DNA of 8,953 nt, from the NCBI GenBank assembly GCA_012521625.1, contig JAAYLY010000021.1, positions 1 through 8,953 on the forward strand, in the 5' to 3' direction. Both the position numbers and the translations under genes were made by a program. Positions 6,864 to 8,953 of the stretch are shown here, in pieces. The number at the start of each line of letters is the position of its first letter. The stretch's first letter is position 1. The notes under the pieces are model-generated. The model searched no databases and was not told where the DNA came from. It saw only the letters and a list, made by a program, of their open reading frames with translations. This stretch comes from Tissierellia bacterium (GTDB lineage: Bacteria > Bacillota > Clostridia > Tissierellales > Tissierellaceae).

Positions 6864-7853
6864 ATGAATCTAAAGGACAAGTTGAGAAGGTCATTTTTTA
6901 TAGTAAATAAAATATACCTATTTATCATCTTCCTCTTCCTATCCATAGCTGACTCTACCCTAGGTCTTATCTATTTCTTGATATCCCTATTTATCTATAT
7001 CTGGAAAACCCTAACCTATAAGGTGCCTATGGAGGTAGATGTGGATATAGAATTTAAGACCCTGGTCTATAAGGAAACGGAAGAAAGGGATTTAAAGCTG
7101 GACCTCTACTATCCAGCTAGGATGGGAGATAAGAATCCCTTAATCTATTTTTGTCATGGGGGTGGCTGGATTTCAGGCTTTAGGAACCAGCCTAATAATG
7201 TATCCTGGTGCAGGTTCCTTGCTTCCAGGGGCTTTATGGTAGCCAGCATTGATTATAGGTATGGGCTGACTAACAGCATGGAAGACATCCTAAGGGATTA
7301 TGGAGACGGTTTACAATTTTTAAGGGATAGGGCAGAGGAATTAAAGATCGATAGGGATAATATAATATTGATGGGCTTATCTGCTGGGGGGCACCTTTCC
7401 CTCCTTTATGCTGCTTATAACTCCTTCTTGGAATTGGAGGATCGGATCAAGGGAATAAGGGCTGTGGTGGCCTACTATGCCCCAAGTAACCTAAAGGATA
7501 TCTTCGATAAAGGAAATAAGTCCCTCTTTGCCAAATTCGGCACTGCCAGGACCTTAGATGGCAAGCCTACTGAGATTGAGGAGATTTACGATTACTACTC
7601 CCCCATTAATTGGGTAAGCAAAAACATGCTGCCAACCCTCCTTGTCCATGGTAAATTAGATGATACGGTATCCTTTTATTCCTCCCTTAAGTTAGCAGAA
7701 AGGCTTAAGTACTTCAATGTCCCTTATGAATTCTATGTACACAAGAGTGCCGGACACTCCTTCGATACTAGATTGAAAGACTTGACTACTGTCAATATAT
7801 TAGAGAAGACAGTTAGATATATAAGGAAACAGATATCAGGAGATGGAAAATGA
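6864..7853 (+). CDS. Membrane-anchored alpha/beta hydrolase, esterase/lipase (HGGGW type)
   Basis: 329-residue protein. The N-terminus is hydrophobic from about residue 10 to 50, enough for one or two membrane helices, so the enzyme is probably membrane-bound. The catalytic domain has the oxyanion motif HGGGW (98-102), the nucleophile elbow GLSAGG with Ser173, the acid in HGKLDDTV (Asp266) and His298 in KSAGHSFD: a complete Ser-Asp-His triad of the hormone-sensitive-lipase/carboxylesterase type. The substrate is unknown; a small ester or acyl lipid is the usual family range. I chose ATG 6864 because AGGTGA (6853-6858) lies 5 bases before it; the in-frame GTG at 6855 is part of that ribosome site. 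It follows the cysteine-type hydrolase by 23 bases but has little visible similarity to it, so a recent duplication is unlikely. Confidence 0.9.
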   Translation: MNLKDKLRRSFFIVNKIYLFIIFLFLSIADSTLGLIYFLISLFIYIWKTLTYKVPMEVDVDIEFKTLVYKETEERDLKLDLYYPARMGDKNPLIYFCHGGGWISGFRNQPNNVSWCRFLASRGFMVASIDYRYGLTNSMEDILRDYGDGLQFLRDRAEELKIDRDNIILMGLSAGGHLSLLYAAYNSFLELEDRIKGIRAVVAYYAPSNLKDIFDKGNKSLFAKFGTARTLDGKPTEIEEIYDYYSPINWVSKNMLPTLLVHGKLDDTVSFYSSLKLAERLKYFNVPYEFYVHKSAGHSFDTRLKDLTTVNILEKTVRYIRKQISGDGK

Positions 7854-8476
7854 AGATAACTGAAATATTACCACAGAAAAGGAACAATAGAGTAAATATC
7901 TATATAGACGGAGAATTTGCCTTTGGTCTAGATGAGGAATTAAGGTTCAAATATGACCTATATGTAGGCAAGGAGGTTAGCCAGGACTTTATAGATGAGG
8001 TTATAAAGGCTGAGGAGGAAAAGAAGGTTATAAACCAGGCCCTCAACCTTCTATCCTACGCCGCCAGGTCTAGAAAGGAACTATACAAAAGGCTAGCTAA
8101 AAAGGGCTATGAGGAAGAGCAGATAGAAAAAGCTATAGCTTTTTGTGAAAAGTATGGGTATATAAACGACCATGAATATGCTAAAAGCTTTATCAGGGAT
8201 AGGATCAAGCTAAAGAAGCATGGCTCAAGGCGAATCCGCTATGATTTGATTTCCAAGGGAATAGGTCAGGAAGTTATAGATCAAGTGCTAGATATAGATG
8301 AAGATGAGGAATATGAAAGGGCCTTAGAGCTTGCGAAAAAGAGGATTAAGTCCTACAAGAATGATAATAAACAGGCAATTTACCGGAAATTAGGTGGATA
8401 TTTAGCCAGGAGGGGCTACCCCTACTCTGTAGTTACCAAGGTTTTAAGGGAAGTTTTAGGGGAATTGGAAGGATAA
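7850..8476 (+). CDS. recX: RecX family regulator of RecA
   Basis: 208-residue cytosolic protein that binds RecA filaments and modulates recombination and SOS activity in well-studied bacteria. Family marks include ARSRKELYKRLAKKGY (72-87), the three-helix repeat segment KYGYINDHEYAKSFIRDR (101-118), and GSRRIRYDLISKGI (125-138), with a further helical repeat at the C-terminus (about 155-205). The N-terminal extension (1-55, MKITEILPQKRNNRVNIYID) is typical of Firmicute RecX. The ATG overlaps the preceding esterase stop by 4 bases (ATGA) and GGAGA lies just upstream, so translation is probably coupled. recA is not in the window, so this recX is separated from it. No intrinsic terminator is visible after its stop. 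Confidence 0.93.
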   Translation: MKITEILPQKRNNRVNIYIDGEFAFGLDEELRFKYDLYVGKEVSQDFIDEVIKAEEEKKVINQALNLLSYAARSRKELYKRLAKKGYEEEQIEKAIAFCEKYGYINDHEYAKSFIRDRIKLKKHGSRRIRYDLISKGIGQEVIDQVLDIDEDEEYERALELAKKRIKSYKNDNKQAIYRKLGGYLARRGYPYSVVTKVLREVLGELEG

Positions 8477-8490
8477 ATAAAATAATAAAC

Positions 8491-8648
8491 TAAAATAAAT
8501 TGGTGAATAAAAGTAAGTTAGTAAATTAATGAGTAAAAGATAAGTTATTTGAAGATAATAGATAGGTAATTGAGGTTGGTTAATGAAGATAGTTAAAGAG
8601 GATAGTTAAAAGAGATATTAAAGAGGATGGTTAAAATATTTATAAAGG
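8491..8648 (+). other. Cytosine-free intergenic stretch
   Basis: By direct reading there is no C on the plus strand in these 158 bases, against 36 G; the rest is A and T. Extending left, only one C (8490) occurs from 8438 to 8648, including the end of recX. Without G-C pairs no stable hairpin can form in the transcript of either strand, so there is no intrinsic terminator here. Plus-strand frames are closed by frequent TAA and TAG, and I see no small gene. It fills most of the 223-base gap between recX and the GIY-YIG gene. Confidence 0.9.
8585..8635 (+). repeat. Degenerate 13-base tandem repeat, four units
   Basis: Units at 8585-8597, 8598-8610, 8611-8622 (12 bases) and 8623-8635 share the pattern GAGGATAGTTAAA with one to a few changes each. 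The sequence to the left (about 8540-8584) holds looser copies of the same words (GATAGGTAA, GGTTGGTTAAT), so the array may once have been longer. It lies inside the cytosine-free stretch. Confidence 0.6.
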
Positions 8649-8699
8649 CAGTAAACTTTTATCTCAACTTTGATAATTGTGAGCGAAATAGGTGATAAC

Positions 8700-8948
8700 T
8701 TGTTCTATGTTTATATGCTTAAGTGCAGGGATGGGTCCCTATATACAGGATATACAGTGGATTTAGAGGCAAGGCTCAAAAAACACATGGAGGGAAAGGC
8801 ATCCAAGTATACCCGCAGCAGGCTGCCAGTGGAGTTGGTATATTATGAGGAGTATAAGACTAAGAGTGAAGCTATGAAGAGGGAAGCTGCCCTTAAGAAG
8901 TTAAATCGTACAAAGAAGCTTAAGTTAATCGAAAATGGAGTGATTTAA
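8700..8948 (+). CDS. GIY-YIG nuclease-superfamily protein (UPF0213/YazA-like)
   Basis: 82-residue single-domain protein. The GIY-YIG core is visible as VYMLKC (4-9) and LYTGYT (14-19), followed by Arg25 in DLEARL, KKH (27-29), the YTRSRLPVELVYYE strand region (37-50) and the metal-binding Glu62 in AMKREAALKKL. This matches the small stand-alone YazA/UPF0213 family, widespread in bacteria and poorly characterised, rather than UvrC or a homing endonuclease with an extra DNA-binding domain. I place the start at TTG 8700: AGGTGA (8690-8695) precedes it by 4 bases, equivalent to 7 bases from a GGAGG core. The upstream in-frame TTG 8670 and GTG 8679 have no ribosome site and would add residues the family does not need. 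Its stop overlaps the next start by one base. Confidence 0.88.
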   Translation: MFYVYMLKCRDGSLYTGYTVDLEARLKKHMEGKASKYTRSRLPVELVYYEEYKTKSEAMKREAALKKLNRTKKLKLIENGVI

Positions 8949-8953
8949 TGAGC
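8948..8953 (+). CDS. First codons of a further gene, cut by the window edge
   Basis: The stop of the GIY-YIG gene and a new ATG share one base (TAATG at 8946-8950). GGAG (8937-8940) lies 7 bases before this ATG, the spacing seen for the other genes here. Only ATG AGC (Met-Ser) is inside the window, so nothing can be said about the product. It probably shares a transcript with the GIY-YIG gene. Confidence 0.45.

Noticed and set aside
8477..8699. A terminator or small RNA gene between recX and the GIY-YIG gene
   Set aside because: The stretch lacks C, so no stable hairpin can form, and no conserved RNA motif was recognised.

Overview
This window is moderately AT-rich bacterial DNA. Strong GGAGG ribosome binding sites, heavy use of AGG (Arg), ATA (Ile) and CTA (Leu), and a pThr-reader/SEDS/penicillin-binding protein gene set all suggest a low-GC Firmicute, most likely of the Clostridia/Tissierellia type. 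That placement is inferred from codon use and gene content, not from a marker gene. I see no rRNA, tRNA, CRISPR array, insertion sequence or phage gene.

The layout is two divergent gene runs sharing a 131-base intergenic region (5265-5395). Leftward (minus strand, 5264 to 383) is a tightly packed four-gene operon: a membrane-anchored FHA-domain protein, a FtsW/RodA-type SEDS glycosyltransferase, a short class B penicillin-binding protein, and oligoendopeptidase F. Gaps are 4 bases or less and two of the three junctions overlap, so translation is probably coupled. A good intrinsic terminator at 283-334 ends the unit. The first three genes form a peptidoglycan polymerase/transpeptidase pair with a likely phosphothreonine-reading partner; the peptidase is the unexpected member.

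Rightward (plus strand, 5396 to 8476) is a second compact run: a PspC-domain membrane protein, a soluble alpha/beta hydrolase with a cysteine in the nucleophile elbow, a membrane-anchored esterase-like alpha/beta hydrolase, and the RecA regulator RecX. Spacings are 20 and 23 bases and a 4-base overlap. A 223-base spacer follows that is almost devoid of cytosine on the plus strand, with a decayed 13-base tandem repeat. Then come a small GIY-YIG endonuclease-like gene and, overlapping its stop codon, the first bases of another gene cut by the window edge.

At the far left (3-224, minus) an unrecognised 73-codon frame lies beyond the terminator; it has coding-like codon use but no convincing start, so it may be the tail of a decayed gene. 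Most of the window is conventional chromosomal content. The points most worth a second look are the coupling of PepF to the FHA-SEDS-PBP set, the altered SEDS active-site loop, the cysteine-type hydrolase, the cytosine-free spacer, and an inverted repeat lying over the likely promoter of the cell-wall operon.
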